From positions 175,275 through 239,274 of the forward strand of contig JAGYJW010000005.1 of NCBI GenBank assembly GCA_018401435.1: a stretch of 64,000 nt of DNA, written 5' to 3'. Below the pieces are notes generated by a model. That model was not told the origin of the DNA and searched no databases. It saw only the letters and a list, made by a program, of their open reading frames with translations. This DNA comes from Deltaproteobacteria bacterium. Its GTDB lineage: Bacteria > Myxococcota_A > UBA796 > UBA2385. Shown here one piece after another: positions 30,925 through 40,336 of the stretch (positions within the stretch are counted from its first letter, which is position 1; each line of letters begins with the position of its first letter). Made by a program: the position numbers and the translations under genes.

Positions 30925-30943
30925 GCCCCACCGTAGCGGAAGC

Positions 30944-30965
30944 GGAGGCCCCCCGCGGGGCCTCC
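30944..30965 (-). terminator. Hairpin after the coiled-coil gene
   Basis: A perfect 9-bp stem (GGAGGCCCC / GGGGCCTCC) with a 4-base loop lies 16 bases after the stop of the coiled-coil gene and 19 bases before the start of the molybdopterin enzyme gene on the same strand. No T-run follows. A terminator or attenuator role is inferred from position. Confidence 0.55.
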
Positions 30966-30981
30966 GGGCAGGACCGCGACC

Positions 30982-31914
30982 TTATTCCAGCTTGGAGGCG
31001 GCCTTTTCGGCCTCCTTCTCATAGGCTTCCAGGTCCACGTCGGCGCCGCTGGCCTTCAAGGCCTGGGCGCGGGCCAGCTCCAGCCGGGCCCCCTGGGCCT
31101 CGGTCTCGGCTTCCAGGCGGGCCACCCGGGCCTTTGCGCCGGCCAGGGCCTCGGCCGAAGCCTGGGCGTCCGCCTTCTCGGTGGCGGCGGTCTCCTTGGC
31201 GGCCGAAATCTCGGTGCTGGCCTCGTCCTTGGTGTCCTTGACCGCGCCCTTGGCCTCCTTGACCTCCTGCTTCGCCAGCTTCACGCTGGTCTTGGCGTCC
31301 TTCACGCCAGCCTTGGCCAGCTTCACGGTGGCCTTGGCCTGCTTGGCCTCGGACTTGCGGGCCAGCAGATCGGCCTTGGCCTGACCCAGCTCGGCCTTGG
31401 CGGCGGTCAATGCGTCCACGGCGCCATCCGCCCCCGCCTTCTTCTGGGCCTTGGCGGCCTTCACGCGCGCCTTGGCGGCCTTCAGGTCGGCCTTGGCGGC
31501 GTCCAGCTGGGCGCTGGCGGCGTCCTCTTCGGCCTTGGCCTTGTCCAGGGCCGCATCGGCCATGGAAAGCGACGACTTCTGAGATTCAACGCCGCCCTTG
31601 GCGGCATCCACCTCGGCCTTGGCCGCGTCCACCGCAGCGCCGGCCTCGTCCTTGGTGGCGGCGAGTTCGCCCTTGGCCTGGGTGAGGTCGGCCTTGGCCA
31701 GGGAGCGGGTCTCCTGCAGGGTGGCCAGATCGGCGCGGGCGGCCTCCAGCTCGACCTGCAGGGCGGCGAGGCCCTCGGCCAGCGCGGTGATCTCGGTCTT
31801 GGCGCTGGCGTCGATGTGGCTGAGCTGCTCGTCGCCGATGGCCGGCGGACCGGCGAGAGCCAGCCCGGGAATGAAGGCCAGGGCGAGGAAGAGGGCGGCA
31901 AGGGGTCGGTACAT
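30982..31914 (-). CDS. Exported Ala/Lys-rich long coiled-coil protein
   Basis: The 310-residue protein has a signal peptide, MYRPLAALFLALAFIPGLAL, cut near ALAGPPA. Residues 40-300 then form almost uninterrupted helix built from A, K, E, D and V, for example AKADLKAAKARVKAAKAQKK and AKLAKAGVKDAKTSVKLAKQ style repeats. Pro is essentially absent after the start. Near-11-residue spacing of AK/AE units recalls LEA-like and envelope-spacer coiled coils; this is resemblance, not a family match. The ATG at 31914 is chosen for the signal. A periplasmic rod or stress-protective role is speculative. It is divergent from the mla genes. Confidence 0.75.
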   Translation of the reverse strand: MYRPLAALFLALAFIPGLALAGPPAIGDEQLSHIDASAKTEITALAEGLAALQVELEAARADLATLQETRSLAKADLTQAKGELAATKDEAGAAVDAAKAEVDAAKGGVESQKSSLSMADAALDKAKAEEDAASAQLDAAKADLKAAKARVKAAKAQKKAGADGAVDALTAAKAELGQAKADLLARKSEAKQAKATVKLAKAGVKDAKTSVKLAKQEVKEAKGAVKDTKDEASTEISAAKETAATEKADAQASAEALAGAKARVARLEAETEAQGARLELARAQALKASGADVDLEAYEKEAEKAASKLE

Positions 31915-32039
31915 GGGGACGCTCCAGGGGAATGCGGCCGGAACCGCGGTGACCCCAATGGAACGCGCCAGCGACCCCGATGCTCGTTGCATTGCCATTA
32001 CAGACCCCGATCGCCCGCGCCAGCCAGGCAATACGGCAG

Positions 32040-32888
32040 ATGGGCCGCGGCCGGGGTGGCAAGTCGGATAGACCCCAGTTTGTGCCCAGCTCTCCGCCCA
32101 TCACCCCCCCCCGCCGACGCCACATCATCAGCCCGCGCATCGACGCCTGGGCCATCGGGGTGAACGACGGGGCCCGCTTCGTGGGCCGCTTCTTCATCGA
32201 CGGGGTGCGCCCACCCTACAATCCCAAGGAGATCCTGCGGCAGTGCTACGAGATCGGCGTTCGCTCCCTGCCGCTGCTCACCTTGACGGGCTTTGTGACC
32301 GGCACGGTCTTCACCTTGCAGAGCCGCCGCTCCCTCGCCAGCTTCGGGGCCACCTCCTGGCTGCCCAGCCTGCTCACCATCGCCCTGGTCCGAACCCTGG
32401 GGCCGCTGATCACCGCCCTGATCGCGGCGGGCAAGGTGGGGTCCAGCATCGGGGCAGAGCTTGGGTCCATGAAGGTCACCGAGCAGATCGAGGCCATGGA
32501 GGTGTCGGCCACCAACCCCTACCAGTACCTGGTGGTCACCCGCACCCTGGCCACCACGCTGATGCTGCCGGTGCTGATGCTCTACTGCATCATGGTGGGG
32601 CTGCTGGGCTCCTACCTGAATGTGCGGCGCAACGAGGCCGCCAGCCTCGCCGCCTTCCTGGACACCGGCTTCTCCAGCATCAGCTTCCTGGACCTGGGCT
32701 CTTCGGTGTTCAAGGCCATGGTCTTCGGCTTCACCATCGGCATCATCGCCTGCTACAAGGGCTTCACGGCCTCATCGGGCACCCAGGGCGTGGGCAAGGC
32801 GGCCAATAGCAGCGTGGTTCTGGCCCTCATCGCCATCTTCATCGAAGAGGTCATGATCACGCAGATCCTGACCCTCTTCACCGGCTGA
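32040..32888 (+). CDS. mlaE: MlaE/YrbE-family ABC transporter permease
   Basis: Membrane subunit of an MCE-type lipid transporter. The protein (282 residues from ATG 32040) has a soluble start and then the amphipathic segment and helices of the family: VRSLPLLTLTGFVTGTVFTL, the conserved EQIEAMEVSATNPYQYLVVTR cytoplasmic loop region, and closing helices with CYKGFTASSGTQGVG. The start is uncertain. An upstream in-frame ATG at 31980 and internal options exist, and no strong ribosome site was seen. It is followed four bases later by the ATPase and then the MCE-domain subunit, so the three form one operon. The likely role is phospholipid or sterol-like lipid movement between membranes. Confidence 0.88.
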   Translation: MGRGRGGKSDRPQFVPSSPPITPPRRRHIISPRIDAWAIGVNDGARFVGRFFIDGVRPPYNPKEILRQCYEIGVRSLPLLTLTGFVTGTVFTLQSRRSLASFGATSWLPSLLTIALVRTLGPLITALIAAGKVGSSIGAELGSMKVTEQIEAMEVSATNPYQYLVVTRTLATTLMLPVLMLYCIMVGLLGSYLNVRRNEAASLAAFLDTGFSSISFLDLGSSVFKAMVFGFTIGIIACYKGFTASSGTQGVGKAANSSVVLALIAIFIEEVMITQILTLFTG

Positions 32889-32891
32889 CAG

Positions 32892-33656
32892 ATGACTGAG
32901 AATGCGCCCGTCATCTCCATTGTCGGCCTGCACAAGGCCTTTGGCGACCTGCAGGTGCTGCAGGGGGTGGACCTGGAGGTCTTCCCCTGCGAGAATGTGG
33001 TGGTGCTGGGGCGTTCGGGCAGCGGCAAGTCCGTGCTGATCAAGCTGCTGGTGGCCCTCCTGCAGCCGGATGCCGGCGAGATCCGCGTGCTGGGGGAGCC
33101 GGTCCACCGCCTCAAGCGGCCGGCCCTGGACGCCCTGCGTCGGCGCATCGGCTTCTCCTTCCAGAGCGGCGCCCTCTACGACAGCATGACGGTGGAGGAG
33201 AACCTCGCCTTCCCCCTGCGCCTGAATGAGCGGGGCCTGAGCGCCTCGGCCGTGCGCGCCCGGGTCGAAGAGAACCTGGAAGCGGTGGGCCTGCGCGAGT
33301 CCATTCACCAGATGCCCGCCGAGCTCTCCGGCGGTCAGCGCAAGCGCATCGGCATCGCCCGCACCCTCATCTTGCGGCCCGAGATCATGCTCTATGACGA
33401 GCCCACCTCGGGGCTGGATCCAGTGACCAGCAGCGAGATCAACGACCTCATCAACCAGGTCCGCCAGACCCACAACACCGCCTCCATCATCATCACCCAC
33501 GACCTCACCTGCGCCCGGCGTACCGCGGACCGGGTGGCCATGCTGCTGGATGGGCAGATGGCGCAGGTGGGGCCTTTCGACGAGGTGTTCGCCAGCGAGG
33601 ATCCCCGGGTGAACGGCTTTTACGACTACAACTTCACCGCCCCGGGGCCGCAATGA
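32892..33656 (+). CDS. mlaF: MlaF-family ABC transporter ATP-binding protein
   Basis: The 254-residue ATPase shows Walker A GRSGSGKS (40-47), a Q-loop SFQSGALYDSMTVEENLAFP, the signature LSGGQRKRIGIART, Walker B IMLYDEPTSGLDP and the switch His in IITHD. The FQSGALYDS sequence after the Q-loop is typical of the MlaF group. It energises lipid movement through the MlaE-like permease. The stop overlaps the MCE-domain gene start (ATGA at 33653), which indicates coupled translation and fixed stoichiometry. Confidence 0.93.
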   Translation: MTENAPVISIVGLHKAFGDLQVLQGVDLEVFPCENVVVLGRSGSGKSVLIKLLVALLQPDAGEIRVLGEPVHRLKRPALDALRRRIGFSFQSGALYDSMTVEENLAFPLRLNERGLSASAVRARVEENLEAVGLRESIHQMPAELSGGQRKRIGIARTLILRPEIMLYDEPTSGLDPVTSSEINDLINQVRQTHNTASIIITHDLTCARRTADRVAMLLDGQMAQVGPFDEVFASEDPRVNGFYDYNFTAPGPQ

Positions 33657-34651
33657 GCGATCAGTCCAAGCGAAGAACGGTGCTGGTTGGCCTGCTGGTC
33701 AGCGGAGCCATGGCCATCCTGGCCGGCGGCATCCTGCTGATCGGCCGAATCAACGACAGCTTCTCGCGAAAGATCACCGCTACCGCCCTCTTTGACGAGG
33801 TTGGTGGCCTGCAGAAGGGCGACAATATCTGGTTTGCCGGCCTGAAGGTGGGCACGGTCCGCCGCCTGGGCTTCGTGGGCAGCTCCCAGGTGGAGGTGGA
33901 GCTCGACATCGACGAGACCGCCGCCCCCTTCATCCCCGAGGACGCCGAAGCCAAGGTCGGCAGCGACGGGCTGATCGGCAACCGCATCGTGGTCATCTAC
34001 GGGGGCAGCCAGGGGGTTCCCTCCCTGCAGGACGGCGACATCCTGCCGACCAGCCCGGAGGTCTCCACTTCCGACGTCCTGGCCATGCTGCAGAAGAACA
34101 ATACCAACCTGCTGGCCATCACCACCGACCTCAAGCAGATCAGCGCCGGACTGGTCTCGGGGGAGGGCAGCCTGGGGCAGCTGCTCAAGGACAAGGCCCT
34201 CTACGAGAGCCTCGCGGCCTCGGCCGAGCGGCTCAACCAGGCCTCCGCCAGCGCCCGGTCCCTGACCGCCTCCCTGGCCGCCTTCAGCGCCGACCTCAAC
34301 CGCCCCGGAAACCTGCCCCACCAGCTGGTCAGCGACCGCACCAGCCACGCGGCGCTGACCGCCACCCTGGCCCAGCTCGACAACGCCAGCACCCAGGCCT
34401 CCGCCCTGGCCACCGGCCTGGTTCAGCAGGCCCAGAACCCCGCCACCCCGGTGGGCACCCTGCTCAACGACGTGGACGCCGGCAAGGACCTCAAGCAGAC
34501 CCTGGACCGGCTCAACCAGAGCAGCGCCCTGCTGACCGAAGACCTCGAAGCCCTCCAGCACAGCTGGCCGCTGAGGCGCACCTTCCGAAAGCGCGCCAGG
34601 CAGGAGGAGAAGGCGGCTGACAAGGCGGCAGAAGCAGCGGCCAGGCCCTGA
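33653..34651 (+). CDS. mlaD: MCE-domain lipid-binding protein (MlaD family)
   Basis: The 332-residue protein has one N-terminal membrane anchor (about 10-31). One MCE domain follows at about 38-125, with ATALFDEVGGLQKGDNIWFA and GNRIVVIYGGSQ. After it comes a long helical part with repeated Leu/Ala heptads (SLAASAERLNQASASARSLT) that could form a periplasmic tunnel as in longer MCE proteins. It is longer than E. coli MlaD (about 180 residues). It ends in a Lys/Ala/Arg-rich tail. No MlaC or MlaB homolog is encoded next to it. Confidence 0.88.
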   Translation: MSDQSKRRTVLVGLLVSGAMAILAGGILLIGRINDSFSRKITATALFDEVGGLQKGDNIWFAGLKVGTVRRLGFVGSSQVEVELDIDETAAPFIPEDAEAKVGSDGLIGNRIVVIYGGSQGVPSLQDGDILPTSPEVSTSDVLAMLQKNNTNLLAITTDLKQISAGLVSGEGSLGQLLKDKALYESLAASAERLNQASASARSLTASLAAFSADLNRPGNLPHQLVSDRTSHAALTATLAQLDNASTQASALATGLVQQAQNPATPVGTLLNDVDAGKDLKQTLDRLNQSSALLTEDLEALQHSWPLRRTFRKRARQEEKAADKAAEAAARP

Positions 34652-34659
34652 CCGACGGG

Positions 34660-35151
34660 TCAGCCCAGGCGAAGGGCCTGGGCCACGACCTCGAGGGGCT
34701 GGTTGACGGGGCTGAAGAAGGCGAGGAACTTCTCGTCGCCCACATGCCAGGACAGCACGAGGTGACGCCCCTGGACCTCGATGGCGTCCAAGGACGCGCG
34801 TGGGATGCGCACCTTGAGGGCCCGGCGGCCGAGGATGGCCTTCACCGCCTGCTGGCCCACGCCGAAGGCGCCCATCATCAGCGCGATGCAGACCATGGCG
34901 ATGAGCTGGGTGCCCCGTCTCACCTGGGTGAAGTCCCAGCCCAGCTCCATCACCAGCAGGCCCGCGCCCAGGCCCACCACCAGGCCGACAAGGGCGCAGC
35001 CACAGCCCACGCCATTGGCGATGATGGGCCGCTCGCGCCCACCTTGAAGCAGCAGCGTCTCACCCGGCACGATCTCGCCCGGCCCCTCGTGGGGTGGGGT
35101 GGTGAAGCCGGGGCGCTGAATCTGGACGAAGTTGCCGGGGATGCCGCTCAT
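34660..35151 (-). CDS. Two-helix membrane protein of unknown function
   Basis: The 163-residue protein has a soluble start, two hydrophobic helices (about 50-68 with VGCGCALVGLVVGLGAGLLV, and 84-102) and a C-terminal beta-rich part (LDAIEVQGRHLVLSWHVGDE) that resembles small PH-like folds of membrane proteins. No family is assigned. It converges on mlaD with nine bases between stops. It starts ten bases after the RluA-type gene on the same strand, so it is probably the second gene of that unit. Confidence 0.65.
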   Translation of the reverse strand: MSGIPGNFVQIQRPGFTTPPHEGPGEIVPGETLLLQGGRERPIIANGVGCGCALVGLVVGLGAGLLVMELGWDFTQVRRGTQLIAMVCIALMMGAFGVGQQAVKAILGRRALKVRIPRASLDAIEVQGRHLVLSWHVGDEKFLAFFSPVNQPLEVVAQALRLG

Positions 35152-35160
35152 GGCGCGCTC

Positions 35161-35871
35161 CTAAGGCTGATCATCGGGGAGGGTGAGGCCGAGGCGGGCC
35201 GCCAGGCCGACCAGATCCTCGGGCAGGGGGGCGTGGAGGGAGGCGAGGGGACCCGGCGCCTGGGGCAGGCGCAGACGCCAGGCGTGCAGGGCCTGGCGCG
35301 GGTGCAGGGTACACGGCGGCTGGCGGTGAAGGCGCTCCCCCACCAGCGGGTGGCCCAGGGATAGCAGGTGCAGCCGGACCTGGTGGGTGCGGCCGGTCTC
35401 GATGCGCACCTCCACCAGGCTGTGGGCGGGGCCCACCGACAGGGCACGCACGACGCTGCTCGCGGGCCGGCCCTCCGCCGTCAACGCCGGAAAGCGGCGC
35501 CCGCCCTGGGTCCGCTCGCCAATGGGCGCGGTCACCCGAAGAGACCCCGGGCCCAGCCGCCCATGCACCAGGGCGAGGTAGCGCTTGTCCCCCGATTGCA
35601 GCCAGCCGCCCACCTCCTCGACCAGGGCCTTGCGCTCGACAAAGAGGATCAGCCCCGAGGTGTCCTGGTCCAGCTGGTGCACCGCCCAGATCTTTGCCCG
35701 CCGGCGCCGGGCCATCAGCAGGCCCTGCAAGCAAGCCGGATCAGAGAGGTCCCGACCGGTGGCGGCCAGCCCCGCGGGCTTGTTGCAGACCAGCACGCCG
35801 TGGTGCGCGATCAGCACCGGGTCGGCATAGGCGGCGGTGGGCGCCGGGCTGGGCAAGGAGGGGCGGGGCAC
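35161..35871 (-). CDS. RluA/RluC-family pseudouridine synthase
   Basis: The 236-residue enzyme makes pseudouridine in rRNA or tRNA. The catalytic motif is H65-QLDQDTSG-L with the essential Asp68; most relatives have Arg after the His, here Gln66. The family pattern continues with IETGRTHQVRLHLLSLGHPLVG. There is no S4 domain, so it is the short RluA-like form. The target RNA position cannot be inferred. The N-terminal 15 residues are Pro-rich and may not be translated; no better start is present nearby. Confidence 0.87.
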   Translation of the reverse strand: MPRPSLPSPAPTAAYADPVLIAHHGVLVCNKPAGLAATGRDLSDPACLQGLLMARRRRAKIWAVHQLDQDTSGLILFVERKALVEEVGGWLQSGDKRYLALVHGRLGPGSLRVTAPIGERTQGGRRFPALTAEGRPASSVVRALSVGPAHSLVEVRIETGRTHQVRLHLLSLGHPLVGERLHRQPPCTLHPRQALHAWRLRLPQAPGPLASLHAPLPEDLVGLAARLGLTLPDDQP

Positions 35872-35903
35872 GGCAGACCGCCTATCCCGGGGCGGCCCCC
35901 GAC

Positions 35904-37097
<1,194 letters not shown>

Positions 37098-37316
37098 GGG
37101 GCCAGCTTGCCCCAGGGGGACCGGCAGGGGCAAGGCCCCTTTTCCAGGCTTGATCGGTAGACCTGAATATCCATTGATCCTACCCCAGCTCTGCGGTGTG
37201 TTTCGACCGTTCCCCGGCTCGTAGACACACGATGAGGACGCGGCCATGCTTGCCGGGACCTGTCGCTGCGATGGGTTGCCGAGAGAGGGAGGGGAAGAGC
37301 CTGGGCGAGCGGGTCG

Positions 37317-38712
37317 TTATGTTCTGCCCGGGATCGGAAGGATCCCGGGCATCACCAGTGCGTCGCGGAGGAGCTCCATGACTTCGCGGAAGGGCCTTGC
37401 CTTCCTGCGCTTGAGGTTGTGGGTGAGCGGTCCGCCCGTCTGGGCGTTGGACGGGCCTCGCCGTCCGCAGCACCCGGTGCCGCACGATGCGAACGAGGTT
37501 GTAGGCAATGAGCCGGAGGACGGCGAGCGACTCTCGACCCAGGCCGTGCTTGACCCAGGCCCGGGTGTCCTCGTTCCATTGCGTGTCGAGGGTCCAGAAA
37601 CAGTCGTTCTCGATCCCCCAGTGGGCGCGGATGGCGGCCATGCACTGCGCTGGCGTGAGTCTGTTCATGGGCAGACTGGTGATGAAGAGCCGGTCATCGA
37701 TCACGGGCGGCTTTCCGGCCTTGACGATCGTCGTTCGCTGACGCCAGACCTGCCGGTAGTCGCCTTCCATGCAGTCGCCCAGCTCGTCGATCCGGCCGAA
37801 CTGTCGGTGCACCCGGGCCTTGTTGCGGACCTCCTGGGTCTCGGCGATCCACCCGCCCGGCGGGGGCGCATCGGTGCCCTGACCCATGACCATGGACAGT
37901 CGCCGATGCAGCGCGCCCGCATTGCCCTTGAGCGCGGCGATGTAGGGGATCCCCGACACCGCCAGCATCATGAGGTTCTGGATGGTGACGAAGCCAGCAT
38001 CCACCGAGACGCACTGGACCATGGCACGTCCATAGGCCGAATCAGCTCCCGGACGAAGCCCTCGAACATCGGCGCTTCGCCGCGATGCGCCGGGATGACC
38101 ACTTGATGCATGGCCACCTTGGCGGCGGAGGCGACGTGCACGGCTCGGAGGGCCTTGACCAGGTAGACCTTCCCGTCCGGGCCCGGGTCCATGTCCGGCA
38201 GCTGAAGGTTTCCCCGCTTGGCATCGGAGACCTTCGTCGCGTTGCGCTTCGAGCGGCGCTTCGAGGCGGTCCGACGCGGGACGGCAATGCCGGTGGACTC
38301 CGGGTGCTTGAGCTCGCGGTCCGCGCCCAGGCACTTGCCGTCGATGGCCACCAACGAGATGCCGATCGCAGGGTCCACCTGCATGCGCTTGCTCAGCCAC
38401 AGCTCCTTGACTTGGTCCACGAGGACCGGAGTCAGGGCCGCGGGGCTCAGCCGCCGGACCAAGGTGTACAGCGTCGTGTCCGTGGGCGAGCCGCGCAGCC
38501 CAGGCCCGGCCGACCGCCAGCTTCATGCCCAGGCGCTCGACATCGCGCAGCGTGCGGGAGCCAACGGTCAGGCCCAACACAAGCAGGTTGAGCAAGCCCA
38601 CCAGCTTGTAGCGAACCCCGCGAGGCTTGCGAGGGTCCTCGACGGTTGCCCACCGCTCGGGCGTCAGGTTATCCTGCAGGAAGCGGGCGAGGGGATTCAG
38701 GGTTCTTCTGTT
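37317..38712 (-). pseudogene. Degenerate ISAs1-family transposase
   Basis: Pieces of one DDE transposase are spread over two alternating frames. The N-terminal piece LTPERWATVEDPRKPRGVRY begins after a stop at 38713-38715 and has no start codon. Then come RGSPTDTTLYTLVRRL and VAIDGKCLG (first Asp), VSVDAGFVTIQN (second Asp), AHWGIENDCFWTLD (Glu) and NLKRRKARPFREVM near the end at 37317. Frame changes fall near 38510, 38035 and 37435. The order and motifs fit ISAs1-type (H-repeat) transposases. With three frame breaks and no start, it is inactive. Confidence 0.85.
37317..38712 (-). mobile_element. ISAs1-like insertion sequence remnant
   Basis: This is the only transposase sequence in the window. 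I could not identify matching terminal inverted repeats at the two edges, so the outer limits are those of the coding remnant. It sits between the GH18 lipoprotein and the trxC leader. Confidence 0.6.
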
Positions 38713-38750
38713 TCACTCAACGTCCTCCTGCTCGTAGGTCTTCGGGCCGG

Positions 38751-38776
38751 CTTGGGTGAGGGTTTGCTCACCCAAG
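38751..38776. other. Perfect 10-bp hairpin beside the IS remnant
   Basis: CTTGGGTGAG and CTCACCCAAG flank a 6-base loop (GGTTTG). The stretch 38713-38952 between the IS remnant and the large palindrome has no convincing gene, only this hairpin. It might be an old IS end or a terminator. Confidence 0.4.
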
Positions 38777-38952
38777 CTCTTCCTTCTCTCGCGGCAGGTC
38801 CGAGATCTCTCGCCGGATGAGCACGCGCAACCCCTGCCGCGCGATCAACCGCAAGAAAGTACGCACCCAGCCCGGGAGCGGCGGGGACCTCGACGGCTAC
38901 GAGCTGGTTGGCGGTGGGCCGGAGGGACTACTGAGCAAGCCTGCCCCTTTTC

Positions 38953-39020
38953 ATAGGTGCCAGGTGTTGCATGTTGAGCCTTCGGCGGCGAATGCTCAAC
39001 ATGCAACACCTGGCACCTAT
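38953..39020. repeat. 68-bp near-perfect palindrome upstream of trxC
   Basis: Two 27-base arms (38953-38979, beginning ATAGGTGCCAGGTGTTGC, and 38994-39020) are exact reverse complements. After one mismatch (80/93) the inner bases TTCG/CGAA also pair, leaving the loop GCGG. The stem is about 31 bp with one mismatch. The outer core AGGTGCCAGGT resembles REP-type or small palindromic mobile units seen near transposases. It is more AT-rich than its surroundings. It lies 58 bases before the trxC start, so it could also act as a transcription terminator or leader structure. Confidence 0.85.
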
Positions 39021-39077
39021 TGCGCTGCCCACTTGCGCCCGCCCACCGGGTGCGCAGATTCAGACGAAGGAGCCCCC

Positions 39078-39515
39078 ATGACCCAAGCCCTCAGCTTCCG
39101 CTGCGCCGCCTGCGCCGGCATCAACCGCGTCGCCCCCGAGCGCCTCGCCAGCGGCCCCCGCTGCGGTCGCTGCCAGCAGCCCCTCGACCTCGACAACCCG
39201 CCGGCCGAACTCTCTGACGACGCGCTCGAACAGCTGATTCGCAGCGCCCCCGTGCCCGTGCTGGTGGACTTCTGGGCGCCCTGGTGCGGCCCCTGCCGCG
39301 CGGTGGCCCCCCACATCCAGAAGCTCGCGCAACAGCACGCCGGAAAGCTGCTGGTGGCCAAGATCAACACCGATGTGCACGGCCGGACGGCCGCCGCCTT
39401 GCAGGTGCGGGGCATCCCCACCCTGGCCATCTGGAAGGGCGGCAAGCTGCTCAAGTCCGAGGCCGGAGCCCGCATGGGCCCCCAGCTGGAGGCCTTCGTC
39501 GCCCCCTATCTCTAG
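39078..39515 (+). CDS. trxC: Thioredoxin 2 (zinc-ribbon thioredoxin)
   Basis: The 145-residue protein has the TrxC layout: an N-terminal zinc ribbon with C9-AA-C12 and C29-GR-C32, then a thioredoxin fold with the active site W69-C-G-P-C73, cis-Pro in RGIPTLAIW and a normal C-terminus. It reduces protein disulfides in the cytoplasm and is often induced by oxidative stress. The ATG at 39078 has GAAGGAG upstream. The preceding palindrome lies in its leader region. Confidence 0.93.
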   Translation: MTQALSFRCAACAGINRVAPERLASGPRCGRCQQPLDLDNPPAELSDDALEQLIRSAPVPVLVDFWAPWCGPCRAVAPHIQKLAQQHAGKLLVAKINTDVHGRTAAALQVRGIPTLAIWKGGKLLKSEAGARMGPQLEAFVAPYL

Positions 39516-39574
39516 CCCCGGCTGCCCTCGAACCGGGAATCGGCCTTCCACTCAAAACGGGCTGGCACCCGGCG

Positions 39575-40336
39575 TCAGGGCCGCGCCGTCAAGCCCCAGG
39601 GCGGGCTGGCATTCACCAGCCAGCCGGCCTCGCAGCCCACCTCAAGCACCGGAAACTGGTGGGTGCCGGTGGGGTCCTGGGCGGTCACCTGGTAGGCGCC
39701 CGGGGGCACATTCACCCACAACACTCCGCCGTCGGTGGTCGTGGCCGTCTCGCTGGGATCGGGCAGCACCAGCTCGTTGAAGTAGAGGCGGGTGCCCCCG
39801 GGCGGGTCGAGTTCGGCGGTGATGCCCGGCAGGAGCCCGGCGTCCCCCCGCTCCAGAAAGGCGTCCCAGCCCTCCGCCAGGGCGAGGGAGGGGTCGCCGA
39901 CGGTGGTGACCACCTGGCAGGCGGCGGGGTCTACCGGGAAGCCGGCCTCCGCCACCACCGCGGCGATCAGATCGTAGAGATCCTGCGGTGCGAGCTGAAA
40001 ATAGAGGGGCTCGACATCACCCGCGAGCACGAAGCGCTGGTGGTGGGTGAGGGCATGCCCCTGCGCCGCAGCAAAAGGGGTGAGGACCTCGCCCAGGGGC
40101 AGACCGGACAGCTCGAAGCGCCCGTCCTGGTCGGTGAGGACGCTGCGACCCGGCAGCTCTGCGATGCCGACCTCCACCCCGGCCAGCGGCAGGTGGCTGC
40201 GCAGCTGGTAGGCGCGCCCCCGCAGGGCCGCCGTCTGCACGGGTTCGGCAGAGTCGCGCCCCAAATGCGGCTTATCGCCCGATCCACAGCCCCCGATCAG
40301 CAGGCAGAGGAGCGAAGCCGGCCCATGGCCCCTCAT
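39575..40336 (-). CDS. Lipoprotein with carboxypeptidase-regulatory-like beta domain
   Basis: The 253-residue protein starts at ATG 40336, overlapping the tetR stop (ATGA). The lipoprotein signal ends LLIGGCGSG, with Cys17. The first mature domain reads ALRGRAYQLRSHLPLAGVEV, then LTDQDGRFELSGLPLGEV, the pattern of CarboxypepD_reg/TonB-like beta sandwiches. A helical middle with LYDLIAAVVAEAGFP and a final Ig-like strand set (DGGVLWVNVPPGAYQVTAQD) follow. No enzyme motif. Coupled translation with the TetR regulator suggests linked expression, though the functional link is unclear. Confidence 0.75.
   Translation of the reverse strand: MRGHGPASLLCLLIGGCGSGDKPHLGRDSAEPVQTAALRGRAYQLRSHLPLAGVEVGIAELPGRSVLTDQDGRFELSGLPLGEVLTPFAAAQGHALTHHQRFVLAGDVEPLYFQLAPQDLYDLIAAVVAEAGFPVDPAACQVVTTVGDPSLALAEGWDAFLERGDAGLLPGITAELDPPGGTRLYFNELVLPDPSETATTTDGGVLWVNVPPGAYQVTAQDPTGTHQFPVLEVGCEAGWLVNASPPWGLTARP

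Noticed and set aside
37126..37143. AGGGGC-AAG-GCCCCT hairpin followed by TTT as a terminator
   Set aside because: A 6-bp stem in a GC-rich region upstream of a minus-strand start, with no plus-strand gene ending before it.
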